64,000 nt of DNA. Origin: Erythroxylum novogranatense (taxonomy: Eukaryota > Streptophyta > Magnoliopsida > Malpighiales > Erythroxylaceae). The translations under genes were made by a program, and so were the position numbers. Of the stretch, positions 46,396 through 58,540 are shown piece by piece. The stretch's first letter is position 1; every line of letters starts with the position of its first letter. The notes under the pieces are model-generated. The model ran no database searches. It had not been told where the DNA came from and saw only the letters and a program-made list of their open reading frames with translations. Location of the stretch: the NCBI GenBank assembly GCA_029891385.1, contig JAIWQS010000149.1:1-64000 (forward strand). Reading direction: 5' to 3'.

Positions 46396-46509
46396 ATAAC
46401 TCTTCTGTCTATCCTAAGCTACCTTAATGTGACTCCGGATCAGTTTCACCTTATCTATAGTATCCTGAATCAGCTTAGCACTCTCAATCGTCCTCACACC
46501 CTTTTCATC

Positions 46510-46794
46510 CTAATAAAGAGGCGATCTACACTGTCGTCCATACAACGCCTCATACGGTGTCATCCCAATATTACTCTGGTACTGATTGTTGTAAGCAAAC
46601 TCTATCAAGGCCAAATATTGATCCCAAGCTCCTCTGAACTCCAATATGCAAGCCCGAAGCTTATCCTCGGTAGTCTTAATCGTCCTCTCACTCTGCCCAT
46701 TTGTCTGAGGATGAAAAGTTGTACTAAAATTCAGTCCGGTACCTATAGCAGTCTGCAGGCTCTTCCAGAACCTCGAAGTAAATCGGGATCCCAT
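46510..46794 (-). pseudogene. Element F integrase core, second half
   Basis: RFTSRFWKSLQTAIGTGLNF, then FHPQTNGQSERTIKTTED with the catalytic Glu. The preceding Asp region (IVSDRD in relatives) is degraded to IVSHGIP just right of 46794. It continues across E3 to 53948. Confidence 0.85.
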
Positions 46795-48102
46795 GCGAGA
46801 CTATAAACATCGGGACCCGTGCGATCATTGTTGGGACCCGATCCGAGAACGGATCCCAATCAAAAGCTAAAACCGAAAACAAAATGTAATCGAATCGAAT
46901 GCGAATCGAATCAAATACAAAGCGAGCGAATTAATCAACTTGAACAAACATCGACATCCGTTGCAAACATGGAGCATAGAAACTAATCGCGTTGGAAACC
47001 CTAAGACGTACCATTCCAAATCCGGTATAATTTTTTTTTCTTTCTTATTTCTTGTCTTTTCATTTTAATCACTTTATTTCATTACATACAAAATCATCAT
47101 ATGCTTGGATACTCATACAAATCCCAAATCGCACTCAAATCATAATAAACTTCTTAACATTAATACCAATCTCATAAATCCATCTTTCATACATCTAAAT
47201 TTTATTTTCTTCTTTTTCAATTTATTTTCTAATCTAAAATTCGCATAAGATAACTACTGCATTTATCCTATCCCAAAATTCCTGCAAAGGTAAAAACACT
47301 TCTAATATCACAACCCAAGAATACAAATCATCATCGGACCCTCCCGTCGTAATCCAAACACCAGTAAACGCACATCTAAACCTAACACTTTAAAATCCTC
47401 AATCGATCATAAAATCTCAATCAATCCCAACCACATTCAATATCTCAAATCCATATACAAAATCCTCATTCAATATCCAATTACAAACATAAAGCATAAT
47501 CATACTCAATTATGATCATAAAATCAATATCCAAGTTTCAATTCATATACATCCCGTAATAAGCGCTTTATATACACAAAAGGCAATTCAAGCCAAAACA
47601 ATATCAATTCTCAATTTACGAAATACAAATGCAACAAAATCAAACTTGACGCTCTTTCATCCGATCTCCTGCTCGAATATCTGGAGATTGGGATGAAGGG
47701 GGTGAGCTCTCGAGCTCGTGGGTAACATATTTATAAACTGAATAATAAGCAGAAATCAATTTTCATAAACTTTTTGCCAAAAGGCTTAGTTTTCAAACTT
47801 TTCAACTTTCAAATATTTTTCTCAAACCCTTTTCAATTTTTCAAACTTTTCATATCAAATTTCTATAATTTCATAGTTGAAAACCCTTTTTCTCATTTTT
47901 CAAAATTTCTCATAAACATGAGTGCAATCACATCGGAGAAATTTCACGCACATAAACAAAATAAAAATCACATAACATAACAAAATGGTTTGGTTTCGGT
48001 CTAACAGACGCATCGCATAATCTCAAGATAAGCGACCATGCAGCAAAGTGAGCAGAGGGAGTCCGAAATCGAAACTCCTAAGCCACTTGCGGGCAGCCGG
48101 GA

Positions 48103-51026
48103 TGCAACATCCCACTACCATAAGGCAAATACTCGAACACCCGAAGGACATTCAAGTACATACCTTATGACAATGGTATGTTGGAGCAAAAACATAACCG
48201 ACTTACACATGGCAATCCAATAAACACATGGCATCATCTAACGCACTCTAGTAACTAAATTTTAAAACCATTTAAATCCTTTCATTTATAAAGTTTACAC
48301 TGATACCACCAAAAGACTAAGCATAAAAGCTTATACAATGCCCAACAAAAAGACAAAAATAAGGCTAGAACACTTCTGGTGTCAGCTGACAGACCTTTGA
48401 GCCATATCTCTAACCAAAAGATTCCTTAAGTCCTGACTAAGGAACTAAGTCTCCTGACTCGTACCTGAAAAGTCACATTGCAAATTTTGATGAGTTTTGC
48501 AAACTCCATGAGTGAACCATCATTGATGAATTCACCGGATCATAAGCACACATTACATAATTCACAAACATTCATAAGCAGATACATTTATAATTCAAAA
48601 CTCACACAATCAAGTGTAACATTTAATCATTGCCAAACAGATCATATATATATATATAAACATATGCATATGAGACTCACATTCGTTCTTATTGTTGTGA
48701 CTGAATGCCTATCATATACTTATACAATTCTTTGGCCCGTAGGGCTCAATCGAATGTAATCACGGAGCATAGCTCTACGTGTACACATATATCACTGAGC
48801 AAAGCTCTCACGTGAAAGCGCTTCATCTGACAATTCAAGTCACAACGCCTTTATCTCGAGCATGCATTTTATGACATGCATCTATCTGAATATCACATGT
48901 ATCACAATCACATATCCAATGAACTCATATTCATCGGATCTAAATCCGCATTCAACTTTCGCTGAGGATTCACATAACATTTATAATCACGTTCAGAATT
49001 TCATAGTAAACAAAGTCACAATCAGAGCACTTCTAATACATTCCCAAATATTGATCTCCTCGGACAATTGAAGTCCGAAATTCATAATTAGATCACAAGC
49101 AATAAAACAATATTGAAAGTTTAAACAAATCAAATTAAATCAATCCTAGGAAAACATCTAGGTTGACTCACAGTACGACCCAATAAGCTATTGCCTAGAT
49201 GGTCCGGCAATGTCCGATTGGCGTCCGATATGCTCCTCTAAAATAGGCAAAACACATTCACAAATATCACACTTTGCACAATTGCACAAATGTTCTTTCA
49301 TAAAAATATCAATGTATAGAATGTATGCACAATGCATGTTCAATGACAATTCCGGGGTGCAATAATGCGATCCTTATCAAAAATCATTTAGGAATCAAAT
49401 CCCTCATTGATACCATGTATTCTTACAATTGAATTGGACCAAACAATGTCAAATAATCTCATAGCTTCATTGACCACTTCAGATTTTTCCTATAGAACAT
49501 ATTTTGATCAACTTTCCATACTAAATTAGATCAGGTAAATGACCAAATTAGACAAAGCTTTCTTCTGTAAAGTTGTTCCCCCATTTCTTATCTTTCTAAG
49601 GACACCAAAATCGTTTAATTTGAATCAGTATACCGAGAGATATCCTCAAAATATTACCGACGGTTCATAAGTTCCAGAAAAATTTATACCTCAACTTGCA
49701 ACCAACATATGAAACTCTTAAAGACCGAGTTAAAACTCCATTTCTTCATAAAAGTTGTATCCCTATGTCTCTAGTTTACAGTTAATCAAGAATCACCCAA
49801 ATTGGATCCGTATAGAGAAAGTTATGGTCAAAATACTAAAGCATGTTCGAGCTGTCAAAAGATGGATGCTCGTCGCGATGTGGGGAAAATATGAGGTCGC
49901 GAAGAACAGCCTAAAAAATTGATTTTCTCGGGATTTTTACAGCGTACGCCACGACGAGTTCAAGGGGGGGTCACCTAAGTCGCGGCGAGGAAGAAAATGA
50001 ACATCGCGGCGAGGAAAAAAATGGACATCGCCACGAATAAACAAAATAAGCTACACGTCATGATTTAATAAATTAAAAGCACGCGTCGTGACGCCGGTTC
50101 GCAACTCGCCTTCCCGATTTCATTTTCCAGACTTCTCACTTCTATACCCAAAAATCTCTAAAACTTCACTCCAATAAACTCCTAACCCAGTTCGAAACAT
50201 TTACATATGATCAAACTTAAGATTCATTCTTAAACATCAAAATCTGATCCTCACACATGCAGTTCCACTTCTACTGATAAACATCGGACAAAAGTGTTTG
50301 CATGTTCATTTCGACTATCCCAAAACCCGAACAGAGTGTAACCATTCATAGATTTTCAGGCACTCTTCTGTAACTCATCTCAAATTAAACAGATCTCATT
50401 TCCTACCTTGCTAAAAACACATTCCTATTTCACAGATTCGACCATCTAGTTCATTCATCACCGAAACTTAGCTTCCATAACCTCACATGCATGCATTCAA
50501 CTCCACTATAAAACATCATTTAACAACAACAACACTCAACTAAAACATAACTTACCTGAATCGGCTATGAACTCCAGCAAAGAGAACAGATTAAAACAAC
50601 TAAAGTCCCAAGGTTCTCATTCGGAAATCAAGTGTTTCTTCACCGAGAACACATGCAATACATTTGCCCAACTCAAACTCACACTCGGTACTATGCATGC
50701 CTTACACACCCTCTTTAACGAAGCCATTTGTCTCACTTATATGATGCCACATGTCACAATATAATTGGCCCAAAAATCAATATTTTCACTAAATTCACTA
50801 AAAATCCCAAAATGTCCTAATTAATACCAAAATCACCAAAACACATTTTAATCACAATTAATAATTCAATTGCACCCGGAAATGTCAAGGAATGCATGTA
50901 CAATCATATAAACGTGCAAAAATGTGCATGTCACAATTAATAATGCATGATGTGCATTTTCCTAATTTCTCATCAAATAATCAAAAATCACAATTCTAGC
51001 CCTAGCATGGGTAACGGGATGTTACA
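48103..51026 (-). mobile_element. E4: solo LTR, F/G-related gypsy, nested in E3
   Basis: TGCAACATCCC...GGGATGTTACA, 2924 bp, exact target duplication CGGGA (48098-48102, 51027-51031). The empty site is present in E1 near 31925. Orientation from similarity to F's LTR. Contains a TCGCGGCGA word array at 49868-50095 and an AT dinucleotide run at about 48645-48660. Confidence 0.85.
49868..50095. repeat. TCGCGGCGA word array in E4
   Basis: Copies CTCGTCGCGATG, GTCGCGGCGAGG, CATCGCGGCGAGG, CATCGCCACGA and CGTCGTGACG, interleaved with A-rich spacers. Same LTR slot as in F and G. Confidence 0.75.
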
Positions 51027-53947
51027 CGGGAGAAGGCTATCAGAGGGAGACAGTGCACTGACTCTACGGAGGGGACCTGACCAAACCCATACAATTAACA
51101 TATACATGCTTAAAACAAGCAGATTGCCCGAAGGCACTTTTCGAAATTTCACATTTTCTTTAAATTTTTCATATCATATAATCATAATGTGTCATAAATG
51201 ACACCAACATATATCCACATGAATTCATATAACAAATTGAATGCAATTCACTTAAATCACATATTCATCAAATTCATCACAATATATGCACTAATTCTTT
51301 AAATCATTTAAATCATAAATCCAATAATTTGAAAACCATGAATTTCATAATTCTTGCATTTTCTAAAACTCATTTTAACCCTTTGAAATCATAATATCAA
51401 ACATTTACAACCTTTTTCAACCCATTTTATCAACAATAATTTATCAAAATCAAATTTTGCTTTCTTAAATTTTCAAAATCACATTCTTAGCTTACAATTC
51501 AATAAATAAATATACTACCCAGCTCATATCCATGCTAGCATCTTGTCCAATGCTTCAATTTGACCTTTCTCCTTTCTTCCTTCTAATTTAACATTCCCTA
51601 AAGCAATTTCATCAAAATTCAATCTCATAAATAACTTAATCCTTCAATTTGATGCATAAGTCATCAATTCATACTAATTCCAAGATATGTACATCATTAA
51701 TTTCTAAAATCCTTCAAAATCCCCAAATTCCAAAATGCACCTAAACCAATCCACTCAAATTCAATATCATAACTAACTTAATTTCTCAAATTGAGCTTAG
51801 GAAACACCAATTCCATATAAAATCAAGCTATTTCAATCTCCAATTTTGAAAATCCCCAATTTTTAAAATTGGCCTAAACCAATTTACACAAATTCAATAC
51901 CATAAATCACAATTTCTTCAAAATTAACTTCATATTCCACAAACCCATATCATTATTTATAATTCTACACCAAAATTTCACAAAATTCTTAATCACAAAA
52001 TTAAGCCTAAACCTTAATCAAATTTCCATCCAAAATTAAACACAACCTAAAGCATATATATCAAAATCAACTTCATAAATCACAAACCCAAGTCCTTATC
52101 CATGTTTCTAAACCAAAAATTCATCAAAATCTTAAAGCTCAAAATTTCCTCTTACCTCATTTCTCCTCCAATTTTTGAATTTCTTGGCTCATGAAGATGC
52201 TCTCTTCATTCTCCATCCATTTCCTTCTTGAAAAAATCCCAAAAGCCTTAAGAATCAAGTAGAAAAATAGAAACTTACCTTTCTCCCTCTTCTTTTCTCC
52301 ATAACCGAATTCTTCTCCTCTCTTCTTTTTCTTATTTTCTTCTTCCTTTTCTTCTGATTTTCCAGCCACTTTCGTGGCTTTACTATGCCAAAAACGACAT
52401 CCCCTTTTTGTGTTTCATTAATGAAGGTCAAAAGACCATGTTGCCCCTCCATTCAAAGCTTAAAGTCATGCTTACTTGCGGGTTGATTCGCACTATCAAT
52501 TTGAAGGAATTTGTCAAAACTTCCTTCTAAAGAAATGTTCCTCTCAATCACACAAATCCAACGCCACTAACCGCGCTCAATTCGGATCAGAAACGAAGAA
52601 GTTATAGCTGAAATACTATCGGACCTTCACAAAATCCGAGACTGAACATTAACATAACTTCAGTCCAGAAATTATCAATCTTAGGGATGAATTTAAATTT
52701 TGATCCCTTCACAAGAGTTGTAGCCCTATATCTTAACTTTATTTTCCCTCAAGAATCAACTCAATCGGAGTTGTATAGCTCCCGAAAATCGCAAAATACT
52801 GAACCATGTTCAGAAAATTATCCAACTTATAACCTATAACCAAATCTCTTACTTTGGTTCAATCAATCTCTTTCCATTTAATCTCCTAAAAATCATAATT
52901 CTTCATAAAAATGAACGTAATTGTCTTAGGAATCCAACGTTTTGAGGAGCAAATCGATTGGATGTCGGACGAAGGAATTATAAGCAAAAGATTACAAAAG
53001 GGATCGGATTAAGAAACAAAGTAGCGGAACTTCAAAACCGAACTTTTCAAAATCTACAACTTCCCTGAAGAACTCAAAATCAAATTAGGTCTTGAAAGAG
53101 GTCGGAAACTCAATCAAAGATTCTGTCTAAAACAGCTTTTCCTAAACGACTTCCAATTTTTAATCGTTCATAACTCCTAGCCCCGATATCAAAAAATTGC
53201 AAACTTCATATCAATGGAAAGATAAAAACATCATCTAAAACTTTCATGAAGATCACTTACTCTAATTCAAACTAAATCCATACGACGAGTGGCCTCGAAG
53301 CATAGAACACACAAATCTATACTTAATAGCATATTCAAAACAAAGCATATCTTCATAAAATCATATCTTTCAATCCCGACATCGAAAAATAGCAAACTTT
53401 ATGTCCACAAAAAGCTCTCGATAGAAGCTACAATGTTCATGTTGACCACTTTCTCGAATTTTGCCTAAATCAAAAGTCAACTTTTTCTCAAAAGTCAAAC
53501 TTCGTTTAACTTTGACCGATCATAACTCTCACTCCCGATATCGAAAAATATCAAACTTTATGGCTACAGAAAACTCTTGATATAAACTACAAATTTCCAA
53601 AAGATAATTTTCTCAAATTCTCCCAAAATAAAAAAGTCAACTCCTAAGTCAAACAATTTTTTCTACTATTCATCCCCAAAGTCAAACTTTCTAAATTCTT
53701 CAAATTTTCACACTTTTTCTTTTTAATTCTTGCTATTTAACTTCATTTCAATCAACTCATCCACTTTCTTCTCATAATCCATATAAGTTCACTCAAATAT
53801 CAAAGTCCTCAAAATTAAACAATTCTTTTCTCATAAATTCTTTTTTTTCATCAAATTTCCTTAAATTTATAATTTTCTCACCAATTTCTTTCTCACTTAA
53901 ATTCATTTTAATATTTCTAATTTTCATCAAAAGTTCGGGATCCAACA

Positions 53948-54044
53948 GTCGCACAATCTCTGCCACATACTTCTGGGCTAACTGATCAAGAGTATTATTC
54001 TCTCTCACTGTCAAGAAGTGAGCCGTTTTAGTCAACCGGTCCAC
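53948..54044 (-). pseudogene. Element F integrase core, first part
   Basis: Encodes MDRLTKTAHFLTVRENNTLD and QLAQKYVAEIVRL, with the first catalytic Asp in 'MDRLTK'. Cut on the left by E3 and on the right by H. Confidence 0.8.
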
Positions 54045-54047
54045 TAT

Positions 54048-55094
54048 TGTAACATCCCGTCACCGATGGGATGGGTATAGTTCATTTCATACGTATTTTG
54101 TATGTGCATGCATTATTGAATTATGTATAATTGGCAATGCTTGTACTGGTATTCGTACGTACATACATGTATGACATATTCCGGTTTGATTTGGATAATT
54201 TGGATTTGGAGATGATTAGGGCAAGTGTGATAATTAGGTCAAATTAGATTCGAGAATTGAATTTGAGTTAGAAATGAAAGTTAGGAAATTGAATTATGGA
54301 ATTAGAATATGCGATTACGAGTTTTCTATTTTTGAGGATTTATAGGAATTTTTCTGGAATTTTCGGAGAATTAGGTCCGGACCGAAAAATTTACTGTTGA
54401 CTGATTAATTGAGTTCCGGTTCCGAGATTGATTGAAAATTTGTATGAAATATTTGGAGTTATGATTTTTGGAGTTATTATTCATAGTTAATGGAATTCGG
54501 GAGAAATTAGAATTGGAAACTGTCTTGAGGTTGTTCGGATCGGACTTGTGGCAATTAAATTTGCCAAACAAGACTTATTAATCCTTTAATATATAAAGCC
54601 TAACCTTTGAAATTTTTCTCCACAATTTCTTCTTGCTTTTGGCAAAAATATCTTCTTCCTTCTTCTATCATCGTGGATCCTTCTTTGATTTGCTTCTTGA
54701 TTCCTTCTTGTCATTTGTTCCTTTCCTTTGCCTTGAATCGATTTGTTGCTTTGGAGTGGGTAAAGAAGAATTGAAAATGGGTTTTGCTTGGGTGATTATC
54801 GTGGGTGTGTGAGTTGGAGTTTGGTGTGATCCTTGAAGATTTGAGGTTTTAATCAAGTAAGTTACTTCTTTCTTGCCTTATATAGTTTGATTGGTTGATT
54901 TATAGAGTTATTTGGATGATTTAATTTGTATATTTGAGGATTTGACATTTAGGGTTTCCGATGGTTATTTTTGTTGATTTTGATTTGGGTATTTGTGGAA
55001 TAATGGTTGATTTGTGGATTTAAGGTTAGGAATGAGTTGTGTTAAGTGTAGAATGTTGTTTTGGAGTGTTTAGAATGGATTTGGAGGGATTTAT
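54048..55094 (+). mobile_element. H: fragment of an F/G-related LTR in plus orientation, cut by G
   Basis: Starts TGTAACATCCCGTCACC, the sense start of this LTR family, and is homologous in inverted form to about 45000-45900. It breaks at 55094 where G begins; its other half must lie right of the window. It interrupts F just before the first integrase motif. Confidence 0.7.
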
Positions 55095-58000
55095 TGTAGC
55101 GCCCCCTTATCGCAGGGTATCCACCAGGATACCCGAAGGTCATTCCGACACATATCCTACGATGAGGGCACGCTATGATCGATCACTACACTCCCTTCAA
55201 AAGGTATGGTAACATAATTCACTTGAAAAGCATCATAAGAAGATCACAATATATTAAAACCCACTTTTTCCTCATTACATTTCACAAAAATCAAAGTCTA
55301 CATTTTCTGTCCACAATATCAGCATGTACATCATCAGAAAACCTAATATAATAGTATTACGTGAATGAGAAAAGTGTATCAAAATTATCTAAACCACCCA
55401 AAAGATCCCCAGCTGACCGACCTTTAAGCCATGAGCTCTATCTCCAATCGCAATCTACTCGGCTAGTAGATCCTCTTTAGCAACTAGAGTCGCCTCGGTC
55501 CCGAAAAGACAACGCTGCAATTTTGGTGAGTTTTATAACTCAATGAGGTAACAATCATCGATGGTTCACTCAATTCATGGATCATCTTATTGCACATAAC
55601 ATAACGTTCACTCCATTACATATTCACAATGTATCATATTATCGCACATATAAAACACACAGCAATTATAATTGGCAATGCACGTGAGACTCACTTTCAT
55701 TTATTATTGTCGTTATGACCGAGTGCTTTCCTTTTTTTTCCAGCTCATCCCTTAATGGATGTCGAGCTTAGTCGAATAACGTCCCATATCTCTTCGTAGA
55801 TATCGGGGACAGTCGCGCTCGAGCCCAAGGCTCTATTCACATTCCGAGCTTTTAGCTCTTTAATCTGACAACTCCGGTCATAACTTTCTTTATCTTTCAT
55901 GCATACATGTAATGAATGTTTCACATAACATAACCTCAGTCAAACACATGGATGCACATTCACGTTTTGATCAAATTTATCATCGGATCTTAGTCCGGCA
56001 TTCAGTAGAAATGCTTAGCACACTTTTGCATTCATGCACATTCATAATTTTCGCATGTTTGGAGCACTTAAACAACTCATTCAAAACATATTCTAAAGCA
56101 AACAATTAATTGAGTGAGACCGTCTAGGTTACTCACAAGTTTCTCCCGAAGCTAATGCCTTGAAGATCTAGCAACGTCTGGAGGTTGACGTTCCAGTGGC
56201 TCCTCTATAACAAATAACATATACATATATCACAATTTTGAACAATCATAAGTGTTTAATAATGCACATGAATGAGATGAAATATGTACAATGCATATTC
56301 ATGACTATCCCAGGTATCAATCCATCAATTTCATCACAAGACATTCAACTATCAAAACTCACTTAACTAGCCTCATTCTGTGGGATTTAAACCTCCATAA
56401 ACCATTTGAATCCAATTTCATAGTCCAATGAACCATTTAAGATCTTTCTCCAAACTCTAACTTTCGGGTCCACTGTTCATGTTTAATTAGAAGGTAAAAC
56501 TTGCATAATTCCAGCCTACTTTCTTTTAGAAAAGTGTTCCTCTATCTTTTATCTTTCCATTAACACCAAAATCACTCAATTTGGTTCAGTAGTTTCAAAG
56601 ATGTACCTCAAACATTTTCAGACTGTTCCTCTCCAAATCAGTGTATTATATCCGACTTCCATCCAGTAATTGAACACCTTAGAGACCGTATCAAGATTCA
56701 GGTCCTTCATATAATTTGTAGCCTTATTACTCTAGTTCACTACAAATCAAGAATCACCTCAATTGGAATCCTATAGACCAAGATATCATCAAAATACTGA
56801 AACACATTCAGTAAAATATCCAATTCATACTCCTTCCACCTGTACGCTTACTTCGATTCAGTCAATCGTTTCCAATTTAATACCAAAGACTATAGCTTTT
56901 TGTGTAGAGATAAATAAATATGTTAGGAATCCAATGCTTCAAGAATCAGGTCATTTGGAGGTCTAGAGAAGAAGTTATGACCAAAAGAGTACAACTTGTT
57001 TTTGTGTCTCAGTTCTGCGTCTGCTTTTCTGCGTCTGTTTTTATGCGTCTGCTTTTATGCTTCTGCTTTTATGAGTCTGTTTTTATGCGTCTATTTTTCT
57101 GCGTCCGTTTTTCTGCATCCAGAATGTCTCCACTGATAAGACGCATAACTTTTGACTCCGATGTCTAAAATTTACAAACTTTACACTGTTGGAAATATAA
57201 AAGAATTATCTACAACTTTCAAGAAGGCAACTTTGCTGTAATCTATCTTAATCGGTCCAAACTTCCTCCGAAGTTGGAACATGAATTTTCGCTCAACTCT
57301 CAACATCCTGCACCCAGTTCTCAACTTCGTGACAACTTTTGAGATTCTTAGAGACAGAACTGAAATTCGATGTCTTCATACAAATTGTAGTCATATATTC
57401 CTAGTTTACTCCGAATCAAGAATCATCTTGTTTGGACAACCACAGAAAACATTATGGCTAAAATACTGAAACATACTCAATGAGAATTTTTCCAGACTTT
57501 CTAACTTTCAGATGACAGTAATCTATCAACTTTATTTCACAAATCTCCAACAGTGAGGGATTTCTCTAACACTTACCTGCTGAAAACTCCAAAATCTTCA
57601 AGCCCTAAACTCCACTTGTTTTCGTACTTCACTGAGTGAAATGATCAGCCGGTTTTCCTTAGAGTAGATGACACGAATGGCAAAGTAAGGTTGGTGAAAG
57701 AAAGGAAGAACAAAGAAGTCCCTTAGAAGATATTTTTGGAAAACTCGTGTTTCAAAGAGAAGTTTTAGAAAGATGAGAATGAAGAAGGGACTTGGACAAG
57801 ACTTAACTGTCAACTCTCAAGGAATAGAGACCTACTTCTAGCTAGATTACAAGGTCTAAGTGACACATGTCACTTTCTTAATGCTTAAACTCTAACTTAG
57901 TTTCTTTGGAAACTAACGCATTTAGTTCCCTCTTCCAATACAACAATCATCTTTACAACCCAACTATCTCCAAATCTTTATTTAATTTATTTCTTGTTTC

Positions 58001-58309
58001 CTACTATAAATATATATCTCTCAATACTCCATAACTTCACCAACATATACAAATACAATAATTCCACCAAAATTCAAAATATCAAGATTTCACTAACCCA
58101 TAAAATTTTCAATGTAATAATATTCAAGATTCTCAAATCATTCCAATTATACCTAATTATTCATGAATGCATGTACAATTATTTTCATGTGCAACAATCA
58201 AGTATAAATATGTAGCAAGTTATGCATGAACATGTAGAATACATCCCTAACTCTCATTAGTCACTCACATTTACCATCCTACCCTTCCCTCTAACAATGG
58301 GATGTTACA
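55095..58309 (-). repeat. 3' LTR of element G
   Basis: TGTAGCGCCCCCTTATCG...GGGATGTTACA, 3215 bp. Matches 62945-64000 from its left end. Contains the CGTCTG minisatellite (57014-57120). Confidence 0.9.
57014..57120. repeat. 14-bp CGTCTG minisatellite in G's LTR
   Basis: About eight units of TGCGTCTGCTTTTA with variants (TGAGTCTGTTTTTA, TGCGTCTATTTTT). The word is shared with copia C's LTR minisatellite, although the elements are from different superfamilies. Confidence 0.85.
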
Positions 58310-58322
58310 ACTCTCCCTCCTT
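58310..58322 (-). other. Polypurine tract of element G
   Basis: Minus strand AGGAGGGAGAGT directly before TGTAACATCCC. Confidence 0.75.
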
Positions 58323-58329
58323 AAAGAAA

Positions 58330-58540
58330 TTTCGTCCTCGAAATTCTTACCGCCGCTCGAATAGGTGGGGATATTGTCTCCTCATATGCCTCTCGCTCCC
58401 ATGTTGCTTCTTCAGTTGAGTGGTTCCTCCAAAGGACTTTTACCAAAGGGATAACCTTGTTCCTCAACTGCTTAATTCGTGATCCCACAATCTCGATCGG
58501 CTCCTCAACATAGCTTAAGTTACTAGCAACCTCAATCTCC
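58330..58540 (-). pseudogene. Element G chromodomain
   Basis: After a stop that follows VIPT, the minus strand encodes EEPIEIVGSRIKQLRNKVIP, LVKVLWRNHSTEEATWERE and a shifted tail. This is the same chromodomain as in F. One stop and one frameshift separate it from the integrase frame. Confidence 0.8.

Larger units (their letters stand above)
46829..53947 (-). mobile_element. E3: solo LTR of the E1/E2 family, nested in F, interrupted by E4
   Basis: TGTTGGGACCCG...GGGATCCAACA. After removing E4 and one CGGGA its length is about 4.19 kb. It splits F's integrase between IVRL and HGVP. The flanking 5-mers (ATCAT left, GTCGC right) no longer match, so the duplication is decayed. It has fewer 190-bp units than E2, and the GC-rich array expected near 53000 is missing. 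Confidence 0.8.
43143..54047 (-). mobile_element. Element F: gypsy chromovirus, 3' part, integrase split by E3
   Basis: 3' LTR 43143-45904, polypurine tract from 45905, chromodomain and integrase C-terminus 45900-46395, integrase core 46510-46794, then E3, and the upstream integrase piece 53948-54044. Beyond 54047 another insertion (H with G) follows; F's RT, gag and 5' LTR are not in the window. The chromodomain plus long LTR suggest the Tekay/Del lineage. Confidence 0.85.

Noticed and set aside
52157..52452. Lys/Glu-rich open frames on the minus strand
   Set aside because: Purine-rich leader region of E3's LTR (transcript-start side), as also seen at 40740-40930 in E2; not protein coding.
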